A stretch of 64,000 bases of DNA, from NCBI RefSeq assembly GCF_000478175.1, contig NZ_KI515776.1:205451-269450 (forward strand), read 5' to 3'. The notes under the pieces were generated by a model. The model searched no databases, was not told the origin of the DNA, and worked only from the letters and a program-made list of their open reading frames with translations. Origin of the DNA: Corynebacterium sp. KPL1814. GTDB taxonomy: Bacteria; Actinomycetota; Actinomycetes; Mycobacteriales; Mycobacteriaceae. Positions 7,852 through 17,195 of this stretch are shown in pieces. The position numbers and the translations under genes are program-made. Numbering within the stretch: the first letter of the stretch is position 1; each line of letters begins with the position of its first letter.

Positions 7852-9786
7852 ATGAAAGATCTTTATCAATTAGTCAACGGACCTTGGGTAGAAAATCACG
7901 TTGTCCCAGATGATCGCGGTGTGGATGGCACCTTCCACGCGCTGCGCGATGAAGCAGAAGAACTGGTTCATGACATCGTCAAAGACAACGATGCTCGCCC
8001 CGGCAAGCTGTATGCATCCTTCATGGATACCGAGGGCGTCAACAACGCCGGCATGGCTCCATTGGATGCGGACCTTGACCGCTTGAGCGCCGCCGATCCC
8101 ACGGAATTGGCGCACCGCTTGGGTGAGCTCGAGCGCGAGGGCGTGGGGGCGCCGGCGACGTTCTGGGTGGAAAAGGACTCCGGCTCGGAAGAGGCCGTTG
8201 CCTATATCGTGCAATCCGGGCTAGGCCTGCCGGATGAGGCCTACTACCGCGAGGAAGCGCACGCGGAAACGCTGGCCGCCTACGAGAAGCACGTGGCGGA
8301 GATGCTGGGCTTTATCGAGCCCACCCGCCTGTTTGGCCTCGGCACCGAAGTTGCCGCCGAGCGCATCGTCGGTTTGGAAAAAGAACTGGCGGCGGGCCAC
8401 TGGGACGTGGTTTCTACCCGCGATGCGGTAAAGACCAATAACCCGTGCGAGTTTTCTGAGCTGCCCTCCATCACCCAAGCCTTGCTCGCCGGCGGAAAGC
8501 TACCGGAGCACCGCGTGGTCAATATGATGCCGTCCTACCTGGAGCACCTGGAAAAGCTCTTTACCGCTGACCGCATGGCTGATTGGCAGCTGTGGGCCAC
8601 CTGGCACATCCTGCGCTCCCGCGCGGCCCTCTTGCCGGAAGAAGTAGGCGCCAAGAACTTCGAGTTCTACGGCACCCGCCTTTCTGGTGCGACCCAACAG
8701 CGCGACCGCTGGAAGCGCGCGGTGGGCCTGGCAGAAAGCCTGGTAGGAGAGGAAATTGGCAAGGAGTTCGTGGACGCGCACTTCCCAGAATCCTCCAAGC
8801 GCGAGATGGATGAGCTGGTGGATTATCTCATCGCCGCCTACCGCGAGCGCATTTCCCAGCTGGAGTGGATGACCCCGCAGACCCGCGAGCGCGCCCTAGA
8901 AAAGCTTTCCCAGTTCAAGGCCAAGATTGGTTTCCCCGATACCTGGCGCGATTACTCCGGGCTGGAGATTTCTGACCAAGGCGCGGATCTGATTGCTAAT
9001 GCCCGCGCCGGGTCCGCCTTTTCCCACGACTATGAGCTGGCAAAGATTGGCAAACCCGCCAACCGCGATGAGTGGGTCACCACCCCGCAGACCGTCAATG
9101 CTTTCTATAACCCGGTGGTCAATGACATTACCTTCCCGGCCGCCATCCTGCGCCCGCCGTTCTATAACCCGGATGCGGATGCCGCAGAGAACTTCGGCGC
9201 CATTGGTTCTGTCATCGGACACGAAATCGGCCATGGCTTTGATGATCAGGGCTCGCAATTCGATGGCCAGGGCAACCTGAACTCCTGGTGGTCAGATGAG
9301 GACCGCGCGGACTTTGAAGCGCTTACGGCAAAGCTGGTGGAGCAATTCGATGGCCAGGTCCCCACGGTGCTGAAGGAGGCTGGCACCGAATCTTCCGGCG
9401 TCAACGGCAAGTTCACCTTGGGTGAAAATATCGGTGACCTGGGCGGACTGGGCATTTCCGTGGTGGCTTACAAGAATTACTGCGCCGATAAGGGCATTGA
9501 CCTGCTGGGCCAAGAAGAGGAATTTGTGGTCGACGGCGCCGAGCCGGAATTGGCCGAGCACACCTATAACGGCCTGCAGCGCTTCTTCTTGTCTTGGGCC
9601 CGCGTCTGGCGCACGGCCATCCGCCCAGAGATGGCGACCCAGTACTTGGCCATTGATCCGCACTCGCCCGCGGAGTTCCGCTGTAACCTCATCGCCGCGA
9701 ATATCGCGGAGTTCTACGAGGCCTTCGACGTAGACAAAGACTCCGCGATGTACCTGGCCCCAGAGGACCGGGTGACCATCTGGTAA
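7852..9786 (+). CDS. M13-family zinc metallopeptidase (neprilysin/PepO type)
   Basis: A 644-residue protein. The zinc motif HEIGH is at residues 457-461 (preceded by VIG), the third ligand lies in GENIGDLGG around Glu525, and NAFYNPVVNDITFPAAIL matches the NAYY substrate-binding strand of the family. There is no signal peptide, so this M13 member is probably cytoplasmic or non-classically located, like the oligopeptidases PepO. It likely degrades short peptides. The ATG at 7852 follows a GGCAAC stretch rather than a strong ribosome site; longer in-frame starts would run into the divergent gene. Confidence 0.9.
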   Translation: MKDLYQLVNGPWVENHVVPDDRGVDGTFHALRDEAEELVHDIVKDNDARPGKLYASFMDTEGVNNAGMAPLDADLDRLSAADPTELAHRLGELEREGVGAPATFWVEKDSGSEEAVAYIVQSGLGLPDEAYYREEAHAETLAAYEKHVAEMLGFIEPTRLFGLGTEVAAERIVGLEKELAAGHWDVVSTRDAVKTNNPCEFSELPSITQALLAGGKLPEHRVVNMMPSYLEHLEKLFTADRMADWQLWATWHILRSRAALLPEEVGAKNFEFYGTRLSGATQQRDRWKRAVGLAESLVGEEIGKEFVDAHFPESSKREMDELVDYLIAAYRERISQLEWMTPQTRERALEKLSQFKAKIGFPDTWRDYSGLEISDQGADLIANARAGSAFSHDYELAKIGKPANRDEWVTTPQTVNAFYNPVVNDITFPAAILRPPFYNPDADAAENFGAIGSVIGHEIGHGFDDQGSQFDGQGNLNSWWSDEDRADFEALTAKLVEQFDGQVPTVLKEAGTESSGVNGKFTLGENIGDLGGLGISVVAYKNYCADKGIDLLGQEEEFVVDGAEPELAEHTYNGLQRFFLSWARVWRTAIRPEMATQYLAIDPHSPAEFRCNLIAANIAEFYEAFDVDKDSAMYLAPEDRVTIW

Positions 9787-9844
9787 ATCGGTTCTTCCCC
9801 GCGCCCGCCTTGTGTGCATCACGGGCACGCGTAGGCTCGGGGAT

Positions 9845-10723
9845 ATGACTGATGCACACGATAAAGATCCGCACCGGCCGCTAGAGCCCGGCCAAGAATG
9901 GCGCATCGGCGGGCAAGACCGCCAGATGAGCGAGGAAGAACAGCTAGAGCAGCTGGTTTCTTATATCGACGCCCATTATGAGACGCCGGATTTCCGCCCG
10001 CCCTGGGCCGGCGGCGGTTCGCCGGAGGCGGACCAGTATTGCGCGCTGCTGCCAGACCGCATCACCCACGCCGCCATGATGGTTTTGGGCACCGGCGTTA
10101 ACCACGCGCTTCCAGGCACGGCGTTTACAGACGGCATTACCGTAGAGCCTGCCGAGGTTGGCGCCATTTTCAGGCCCTCCGAGCCCACCGGCCGGTGGGC
10201 GGTATCGCTGCACTCCGGCGGCTGGTGGCGCGGCGATGGCAAGGCGCTGGAGATGCAGTGGCGCCCCGAGGTCGCCGCCGCCGCGCAGCTTTCCGGCACC
10301 ACGATCATTGACGTTGATTATCCGCTCGCGCCGGAGCATACGGTCAAAGACATGGTTGCGGCGGTCAACCGTGCCATTGATTACGCCCGCGAACAGGGCG
10401 CCTCCCACGTCACCACGTGGGGATATTCTTCCGGTGGTGCGTTGGCAGCACTCGCGCCTGCCGATACCCTCTTGCTCACCTTCCCCGACTTCGGCGCCCT
10501 GGCCAACCTGCCGGAGGAGTACCGCGTGGGCTATGAACTGCCCACGCAATTCCCCGAAACCTTCGTGCAGACCGCGACCGAGGATGAGATAGCCGATCGC
10601 GTCCACATCCCCCAAGCTAAAGAACGCGATTACGTCTCGACACACCGCGTGTCCACCCCAGCCGTGGCGCGCCAGCGGGTACAGGATGCAGCCGAATTTT
10701 TGCGCGGTGAGCTGACGCAATAA
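9845..10723 (+). CDS. Alpha/beta-hydrolase-fold protein
   Basis: A 292-residue soluble protein. The oxyanion region reads LHSGGWWRG, the nucleophile elbow is GYSSGG (G-x-S-x-G) near residue 195, and a strand TIIDVDYPLAPEH precedes it, as in carboxylesterase-like hydrolases of the HGGG group. The catalytic His may be in STHRVSTPAVA near the C-terminus. The N-terminal 50 residues are hydrophilic. Substrate unknown. It lies 58 bases after the peptidase and converges with emb. Confidence 0.75.
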   Translation: MTDAHDKDPHRPLEPGQEWRIGGQDRQMSEEEQLEQLVSYIDAHYETPDFRPPWAGGGSPEADQYCALLPDRITHAAMMVLGTGVNHALPGTAFTDGITVEPAEVGAIFRPSEPTGRWAVSLHSGGWWRGDGKALEMQWRPEVAAAAQLSGTTIIDVDYPLAPEHTVKDMVAAVNRAIDYAREQGASHVTTWGYSSGGALAALAPADTLLLTFPDFGALANLPEEYRVGYELPTQFPETFVQTATEDEIADRVHIPQAKERDYVSTHRVSTPAVARQRVQDAAEFLRGELTQ

Positions 10724-10762
10724 AACCGGCTGCGGCTGGCTGCACAGCCAGGGGGATGGTCG

Positions 10763-13700
10763 CTATTGCTCGCCCTCTGGTCGGATCTTCATCTCGGACT
10801 CTTTCCACAGTCCAGAACGTGTAACGTCCTCATAATCGATCTCTGCCTTGGCCGGGGTATTGCCCTGTGAATCGGTACGCAATTCGTACTTTTCAATGGC
10901 GCCCCAGTCGCGCGCCCAATCGTTATTGAGGTAGCTCGGGATTTCGTAGGCGTAGTTCACCGCTTCCGCAGTGGACATGGCACCGCCGCCAGAGAAGGAT
11001 TGGAAATCCGTCAGGGAGGTTTGCGCCGCCGCATCTGGGAGGATGCGATACTCCGGAATCTCGGTTACGCCGGCGTAGTGGTCAAAGGTGCGCTGGCAGG
11101 GGAACTGCAGAGCCACTGCCCAGTCCAAGAGTGCGGGCTTTTCCGCAGGGAACTGGTTATTGATGCTGTCTAGTTCCGGCACGCGCGGCGGGGTGAATGC
11201 TAGCCAGTCGTCTTCATCGGTGGAATCATCCTCGGCCACTAGGCGTACGACATTGGCTTCTTCCGGCAATTTATCCATGGGCAGGCGCAGGTTGCGCCAC
11301 TTGGGGGTGGCGCCGACATCGGAAAGCTCTTCTTCGCCCTTATTGGTGACCTTGCCATCCTCATCGATGGTGCCGTATTCCAAGGTGAGCTCCATGCCCT
11401 CTTGTTTCACATCATTGACATCGTGGTGATAAATCTTGCCTGCGGCACTGACAGCCAGAACCGGGGTATTTTCCGTGGTCTCCGGCAGGTGATACCACTT
11501 CGTGGTTACCTGGGACAGCGACTCTTGGCTTTCGGTGTAGGAGCCCAAGACTGGCACGGTGGTGTAGTCCAAGTTGAAGGGCAGGTGCATGGTCGAGCCA
11601 TTGACGCCCTTCGTGCCGCGGACACCGCCTTCAGAAGTATCGGTGCTTTCTGAAGCCTTCTTCCCAGCGCGGCGGGACTCCTGCGAATCATCAGAAGAAT
11701 CCCCGCCGGATTCCTTATCCGTACCAGCGGTGGCATCGTCTTGGCTGGTGGAGTCGGAATCTTGGGAGTCATCTCCAATAGCGCCCACAGAAGCAGAATC
11801 CTGATCCTCAGGCTCGATGGATTCGGGGATATTATTCGGCCCGAATCCGTTGCTGGTTTCATCCTTGTCCACCAAGGAATCGCCCAAGTCACCATCTACC
11901 GGGGTGAGGAAGGAGTCATTGGTATTGGTTTCTACCAGAGTTTCATTGGCCAGCGAGCAGGTATCACCACGCAAGGACGCCAGGTTGCCCTTGCCCACTG
12001 AGTAGGAATCCGCCTGGGTGACGGTGGCCTTGGCAAAAGAGGCCATCGAAAAAGCCACCACAATGGCGCAGGCTACCGCGATGGGAGCGGACATGATGCC
12101 CGCCGAGCGCGATACCTTCGCGGCGGCTTCTTGCTTGAATTCTTTTTCCGTGCCGTCCTCTTGGGCCTGCAATTTGCGATGGCTGTGGCGCAAGGATTGC
12201 ACCACGCCGACCGCGAGGACGACCAAGGAGATGGCGAGCAGGATCGAGTTGGCCTCAATGCCCTTGAACTGCACCGTGCGATCCCACCACGGGATGCCGA
12301 AGGAAGATACATACCACCAAGCATTCCAACCCGCGAAAGAGATGGCGAGCAAGAAGAGCACCGCAGCGATGCTAAAGGTGCGGGCGCGCGGCGAGCGCAA
12401 CGCAAACCGGGATAGAACCACGGCAGCCAGCGCGGCGATCACCCCGGCGACACCGGCATAGATACCAAAGTGGTGCGTCCACTTGGTCGGGGTGAACATG
12501 AGGAAGAACATCGACAGTGCCACGATGATGAGTAGGCGCTGGGTGGGGCCGACTGCGGCACCAATAACGCGGCGATCCTTGATAAACGCAGCCAGGATGA
12601 GCACCAAGCAAGACAGCATGGTGAGTACGGCGAAGCGGCGGGTCAGCGAGCCATCCACGGATTCTTGGAAGAGCGTGGAATAACGGACGTATTCGGAATA
12701 CCACGGCAGCGACGGGCCGACCTCCGAGCGCACCCGGGTGGATTCGGCAACGCTGGCCAAGGTTTGATCCCCAAAGGCGGCGGCGATGATGGCAGTGCCG
12801 GAGGCCAAAAATGGGGCAACCAGGCTAAGCCAACCGGTAGCGCCGCCGCCCATAGCAGGCACGCGCGCGGCCATGGCACGGAATAGGTGTGGCAGGCTCA
12901 CGAGGAATACGCCGACCGCAAAAAGGCCAGTGGGGCCGGCGGCGAGCGTAATCGTGGCAGCGATGGTGCCCACGGCGGCCGGCAGTAAACGGTGGGTGGC
13001 AATGGCGCGCTCAAAGGATGCCCACGTCACCATCACGCCTAGAGCCACGATTGGCTCTGGGCGGGTGCCGTTGTTATACGGCAACCAGAAGGCCAGGAAC
13101 ATCAGTGCGGCGGTCCAGTGGCTGACGCGGCGGGCATCGACGATGTCCCCAAAGCGCGGCAGCATTTCCCGCGAGAGGATGAACCAGATAATGAGCCCCG
13201 AAATCAGTCCGGGCAGGCGGACGAAGACCGACGCGGTGGAAATCTGCGAAAGTAGGGCGACGAGGTCATAGTACGGTGAGCCGAATGGCGCCTCTGGCAC
13301 GCCGTACCACCGGTAGTAGTTGGCCATGTAGGTGGCATTATCGAAGACGCGGCTCATGGAGAAGATGAAGCCATCGTCAGAGGTATTGGCGCCGAAGATA
13401 TACCAGAAGCCCAAGACTGCAGCGACGACGCCATCGAGGGGGCGAATCTTCTTCCACGTCTCTGGCATGAAGCGCAGCTTTTGCCCGTCGAGGCGGTCAA
13501 TGCGCCATAGGCAGAATAGCGAGACAATCAACATGGCGACGCCGAGCCACATCGCGATGGACTTAATCAGCGAGGGAGAAGAGGTAAACCGCGAGTTGAT
13601 ATCGACGTGGATATTCAGCCCGTCCTCGACCAAGCTCTGCACATTGGCATCATCTTTGAGCTCGGTATACACACCGGTGACCTGCGGACGCAGGTCATCC

Positions 13701-14209
13701 TCGGTGGTCTTTTTGTGCTTGCCGACGCTGACGGTGGTGCCGTCACCGGTAGCGGAGATGTGCAGCTGGGCGTCATCGGAAAGCTGCGCTACTTCTTTAG
13801 CGCTTAAGGTCAGCAGCACCTCATCGAGCGAGACCACCGACAGGCCGTCATCACCGGAGCGGACAAAAAGACCGCGGTTTGAGGCCTTCTTAGACTCGGG
13901 CGGGACGGTGCTGTAGACCATGTTTTGGCCATCGCGGAGCTCATCCACCGCAGACATGGGGATGGTGGCCTCCAGGTTTTCTGGCGCCACGGAGATAAGC
14001 GGTGCATTGATAGATTGCAGCGAATCATTCTGCGGCCAATCAAAGGAAGACTGGGTTTGGTTCACTGGCAATAGCGGGGTGGCTATAAAACACAGGAAAC
14101 CAATTAACCCGGCGATGATCGCGGTCCAGCGCAGCCCAGCAGGGGCTGTGGCGATACTTAGCCCGGAGGGGCGCGCTTCTTTCGATTTCGTTTTAAGGCT
14201 ATCTGACAC
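10763..14209 (-). CDS. emb: Arabinosyltransferase Emb (arabinogalactan synthesis, ethambutol target)
   Basis: A 1148-residue GT-C glycosyltransferase. It has an N-terminal helix, a large extracytoplasmic domain, then a run of helices up to about residue 720 and a long C-terminal extracytoplasmic part with a carbohydrate-binding fold (WYHLPETTENTPVLAVSAAG and later). The Asp pair required by GT-C enzymes appears in NTSDDGFIFSMSRVF. Emb adds arabinofuranose from decaprenyl-phosphoarabinose to the galactan of the cell wall; corynebacteria usually have a single copy. A Ser/Asp/Glu-rich stretch around residues 770-835 is a low-complexity insertion inside the C-terminal part. Located 75 bases downstream of aftA. 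Confidence 0.93.
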   Translation of the reverse strand: MSDSLKTKSKEARPSGLSIATAPAGLRWTAIIAGLIGFLCFIATPLLPVNQTQSSFDWPQNDSLQSINAPLISVAPENLEATIPMSAVDELRDGQNMVYSTVPPESKKASNRGLFVRSGDDGLSVVSLDEVLLTLSAKEVAQLSDDAQLHISATGDGTTVSVGKHKKTTEDDLRPQVTGVYTELKDDANVQSLVEDGLNIHVDINSRFTSSPSLIKSIAMWLGVAMLIVSLFCLWRIDRLDGQKLRFMPETWKKIRPLDGVVAAVLGFWYIFGANTSDDGFIFSMSRVFDNATYMANYYRWYGVPEAPFGSPYYDLVALLSQISTASVFVRLPGLISGLIIWFILSREMLPRFGDIVDARRVSHWTAALMFLAFWLPYNNGTRPEPIVALGVMVTWASFERAIATHRLLPAAVGTIAATITLAAGPTGLFAVGVFLVSLPHLFRAMAARVPAMGGGATGWLSLVAPFLASGTAIIAAAFGDQTLASVAESTRVRSEVGPSLPWYSEYVRYSTLFQESVDGSLTRRFAVLTMLSCLVLILAAFIKDRRVIGAAVGPTQRLLIIVALSMFFLMFTPTKWTHHFGIYAGVAGVIAALAAVVLSRFALRSPRARTFSIAAVLFLLAISFAGWNAWWYVSSFGIPWWDRTVQFKGIEANSILLAISLVVLAVGVVQSLRHSHRKLQAQEDGTEKEFKQEAAAKVSRSAGIMSAPIAVACAIVVAFSMASFAKATVTQADSYSVGKGNLASLRGDTCSLANETLVETNTNDSFLTPVDGDLGDSLVDKDETSNGFGPNNIPESIEPEDQDSASVGAIGDDSQDSDSTSQDDATAGTDKESGGDSSDDSQESRRAGKKASESTDTSEGGVRGTKGVNGSTMHLPFNLDYTTVPVLGSYTESQESLSQVTTKWYHLPETTENTPVLAVSAAGKIYHHDVNDVKQEGMELTLEYGTIDEDGKVTNKGEEELSDVGATPKWRNLRLPMDKLPEEANVVRLVAEDDSTDEDDWLAFTPPRVPELDSINNQFPAEKPALLDWAVALQFPCQRTFDHYAGVTEIPEYRILPDAAAQTSLTDFQSFSGGGAMSTAEAVNYAYEIPSYLNNDWARDWGAIEKYELRTDSQGNTPAKAEIDYEDVTRSGLWKESEMKIRPEGEQ

Positions 14210-14284
14210 GGCGATTAGTGTACGTCAGTCTGGCCCAAGTTCCCGTGTGCACGCCCCGATAACCCCGGGGAAGTGTGGGTGAAC

Positions 14285-16261
14285 TTACTTGGTTCGCACC
14301 GCCGTTACGAATGGACCCGTTTGCTCCAGCTCCCAGCCTTCCGCAAAGACCTCAGGGTTGAAGAAGACTGCTCGGTAGCGAATATTCGGCTGGTTAGGAT
14401 AGATATCCTCAGCCAAGTGCACCTTGAACCCATCATCCTTATTGTCGAGGTCGCCGCGGAAGATGATGGCATCCGGCCCGCGCCACGGTGCGGAATCCAG
14501 GGATTTTTGGAACTCTTCAGGAGTAGAGTCCCACGATTCATCCGCCCAGGCTTCAATCTGGTCATTGCGGTGTTTGAATTCCCCGAGGGGATTGGCATAG
14601 TGGCTGGTAAAGGCGTTAAAGCCCCAGTATGGGTAGTAGGCCATGAAGGTTTTTTCATCCGTGAGAACCACCGTCTCATTGGCCGTATATCCCTGATCCT
14701 GGATGAAGTTATGGATATCCAGATAATAATGGGCGGAATCGCTGGTAAAGCGATCCGCGCGCTCGCCATAACCATCGGTATCGCTATAGGCGTGGTCGAT
14801 GGCGTCCTCGTTTGCTTCGGGAATCTGCTGAGCATAATGGATACCAGCCAAGGCGAGGAAAATGCCAAAGACTGCCGTAATCCGCTTATTAGCTGCGTGG
14901 GAGAAACTAGCAGGATACAGGCGGTGAATACCGGCTGCGCGGACTTCTGCAAGGGCAAGGATGCCCGCCGTGGCGAAGAGCAATACTACGATGACCTCGA
15001 GGCGGAAGCTCAGCAGGGTTGTGCCGACTAAGGTCATCACCATGGACAGCATCGTCCACAGGTAAATGCCAATGATGGACAACCCCAGCGCGCGGACTTC
15101 CGCATCCCGCAACCGGGTGACGATAAAGATCAGGCCGGCCAGGCAGAGGAATCCAACGATGCTCATGGAAAGGAAGGGCACCGGAATTTGCGTACCCTCT
15201 TCAGGGAGGTAGTGCTGCGCGGTGGCTTGCAGGGGTGCGGTCGAGTGCAGCACTTGCCAGAGGTACGGCGCCCAGGCGATGGCCGCGATGGCAAGCGATC
15301 CCACCGCGATGATGACTAGGCGCACGATGGGGCGCCACGTGCGCTCGTACAGCGCGGTGAAAATGGCGATCAGGCTGACCACAGTCAGCGCTGCCGCGCC
15401 GGTAAATAGGGTATAGAAAGTGGCGGAAATCCCGAGGTAGATAGCCACTGCGGCGGTAGATAGCCACGATCCCTTGAATGCGCGCGGGCTCAAAAACGCG
15501 ATGGCGGGCATGCCCATGGCGATGACGGCAGAGTACGGCTCTTCTGCCGCGATGGTCAGCGTGATGGCGGTGGTGGTAAGCGCAATAGCGGTTCCCACCG
15601 GCAGGGATTTAGTGAGGTGCTGCCAGATGGGAACGAGGATGCAGCCTGCTACCGCGATGGAGATCAGGCCCCAAGGCTGGTAAACCTCCCAGCCGGGAAT
15701 GCCCAATATGGAGCCGAGGCGCCCGCCCAACCAGAACCAGCCCAGCGGGTAGAACGTGGGCATGTCTAGGTAGTTCATATCCGCATAGCCCATTTGATCC
15801 ACCGAACGGGTAAGGAACTGGGTGCGGAATGCCTGGTCCACCTGCACGCCATCGAGCCAGAGGCGTGAGGCCGAAAGCGGAAGGCCGATAGACGCGAGGG
15901 TTAAAAGGGCCGGTGATAGGTAGGTCACCGCATACGTGACCCACGTGCGCCACCGCGGCCGAGAGAAAGTCTCCTTGTAATGGTCATAAATCCACCACGC
16001 GCTAAATCCACCCGCTAGCGCCAAGGTGATGACAACGCCGACGGTAGATAGCGCGCGGGTGACCATGGAGGTACTAAAGGACGGCAGGGATACCGCCTTG
16101 AAGGCATACCAACCAAGGAGGGTGACGGCGCCGCCGCCCAAGGCGGCAAAGAGGATACCCAGCAGGGTAGAGCGGTGGGGTAGCGCATCTGCGTGATACG
16201 CGGTGGTGCGTTTCTTCTCGCTCACTGGAGCTGCTTGGGAAGGCATAGCTGGGCTTGTCAT
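14285..16261 (-). CDS. aftA: Galactan 5-O-arabinofuranosyltransferase AftA
   Basis: A 658-residue membrane enzyme with about eleven helices and a C-terminal extracytoplasmic domain of roughly 200 residues. AftA places the first arabinose on galactan before Emb extends it. Recognised from its position directly upstream of emb, its size, and sequences such as GLPLSASRLWLDGVQVDQAFRT and MGYADMNYLDMPTFYPLGW, the GT-C loop with acidic residues. The C-terminal domain contains DIHNFIQDQGY and VVLTDEKTFMAYYPYWG. The ATG at 16261 lies 132 bases after dprE2; that gap has alternative hairpins (separate entry). Confidence 0.92.
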   Translation of the reverse strand: MTSPAMPSQAAPVSEKKRTTAYHADALPHRSTLLGILFAALGGGAVTLLGWYAFKAVSLPSFSTSMVTRALSTVGVVITLALAGGFSAWWIYDHYKETFSRPRWRTWVTYAVTYLSPALLTLASIGLPLSASRLWLDGVQVDQAFRTQFLTRSVDQMGYADMNYLDMPTFYPLGWFWLGGRLGSILGIPGWEVYQPWGLISIAVAGCILVPIWQHLTKSLPVGTAIALTTTAITLTIAAEEPYSAVIAMGMPAIAFLSPRAFKGSWLSTAAVAIYLGISATFYTLFTGAAALTVVSLIAIFTALYERTWRPIVRLVIIAVGSLAIAAIAWAPYLWQVLHSTAPLQATAQHYLPEEGTQIPVPFLSMSIVGFLCLAGLIFIVTRLRDAEVRALGLSIIGIYLWTMLSMVMTLVGTTLLSFRLEVIVVLLFATAGILALAEVRAAGIHRLYPASFSHAANKRITAVFGIFLALAGIHYAQQIPEANEDAIDHAYSDTDGYGERADRFTSDSAHYYLDIHNFIQDQGYTANETVVLTDEKTFMAYYPYWGFNAFTSHYANPLGEFKHRNDQIEAWADESWDSTPEEFQKSLDSAPWRGPDAIIFRGDLDNKDDGFKVHLAEDIYPNQPNIRYRAVFFNPEVFAEGWELEQTGPFVTAVRTK

Positions 16262-16337
16262 GCCCTTTAGTTTCGCATACCTTAATCACTCTTCTGGGAT
16301 TGGGCGCGGTGTGAGCTGTGGCCTATTAGCTAATAAA

Positions 16338-16380
16338 GCGCAGGGCGAAGGGCCTTTTAGGGCCCTGCGTACCGCAGGGC
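16338..16380 (-). terminator. Alternative hairpins between dprE2 and aftA
   Basis: Read in the gene direction, the 7-8 base word GCCCTGC(G) occurs at 16380-16373, its complement at 16369-16362, and the word again at 16346-16339. The middle copy can pair with either neighbour. The first pairing makes a tight hairpin with a 3-base loop just after the dprE2 stop. The second makes a hairpin followed by CTTTATT, resembling an intrinsic terminator. The two are mutually exclusive, so this may tune transcription from dprE2 into aftA. Regulation is inferred only from the repeats. Confidence 0.45.
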
Positions 16381-16393
16381 ACAGGGGCAACGG

Positions 16394-17152
16394 TTAGAAC
16401 GGCAGCTTGCGGAAGATGGGCTGCGGAATGAACTTGAATGCCAGCGAGACGTACTTGAACAGCGGGTGGACGTAGATGGACTGCTTGCCATCCAGTACCG
16501 CTTGCACGGTGGCCTTGGCCACGTCAGAGACATTAACGGTCAGCGGGGCATCGCCGGCCTCGGCCGACATCTTGGTGCGAACCTGTCCCGGGCGGACGAC
16601 GAGCACGTTGGCACCGGAGCCGCGCAGTGCTTCATCCAAGTTGATGTAGAAACCGTCCACGCCGGCCTTGGAGGCGCCGTAGACAAAGTTGGAGCGGCGC
16701 ACGCGCATGCCGGCCACCGAGGACATCGCCACGATGGTGCCGTGGCCTTGATTCCTGAACTTTTCACCCAACAGCACGCCGACGGAGACCGGTGCGGTGT
16801 AGTTGGTCTGGGCAGAAGCCACGGCCTTGTCGTGGTTTTGCCACAGCTCTTCCTGGTCCCCCAGGGTGCCAAAGGCCACGATGGCGATATCGACATCGCC
16901 GCGCTCCCAGGCCTTCTCGATGACCGCCGGGTGCGAGTCAAAGTCGGTGGCATCAAAGTCCACCACCTCGACATCCGCGCCGCGGGCCTTTAGGTCAGCC
17001 TGCGCCTTTTCGATGCGCGGGGACTGGGCGCGGGCAGCCAAGGTGACCTTGGCGGGACCGCGCTCAAGGAATTCGGCTACGACGCCGAGGCCGATTTCAG
17101 AGGTACCGCCCAAAAGCAGGATGTGCTGGGCTTGGCCTACTGCATTAAGCAT
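16394..17152 (-). CDS. dprE2: Decaprenylphosphoryl-2-keto-ribose reductase DprE2
   Basis: A 252-residue short-chain dehydrogenase. The Rossmann motif ILLLGGTSEIG is at residues 10-20, the catalytic Ser is in MSSVAGMRVRRSN and the Tyr-Lys pair in YGASKAGVD. DprE2 reduces the keto intermediate made by DprE1 to decaprenyl-phospho-arabinose, the donor for AftA and Emb. The start at 17152 gives the family's normal N-terminus; an ORF extending further upstream runs back into dprE1 and is not used. It is 43 bases downstream of dprE1 and probably co-transcribed with it. Confidence 0.93.
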   Translation of the reverse strand: MLNAVGQAQHILLLGGTSEIGLGVVAEFLERGPAKVTLAARAQSPRIEKAQADLKARGADVEVVDFDATDFDSHPAVIEKAWERGDVDIAIVAFGTLGDQEELWQNHDKAVASAQTNYTAPVSVGVLLGEKFRNQGHGTIVAMSSVAGMRVRRSNFVYGASKAGVDGFYINLDEALRGSGANVLVVRPGQVRTKMSAEAGDAPLTVNVSDVAKATVQAVLDGKQSIYVHPLFKYVSLAFKFIPQPIFRKLPF

Positions 17153-17195
17153 GGTTGAAAAATCTCCTTCATGAGGGTGGTTATGAGTCCAGTGA

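Noticed and set aside
14273..15031. 252-codon frame opposite aftA
   Set aside because: Antisense to a well-supported membrane enzyme and without motifs of its own.
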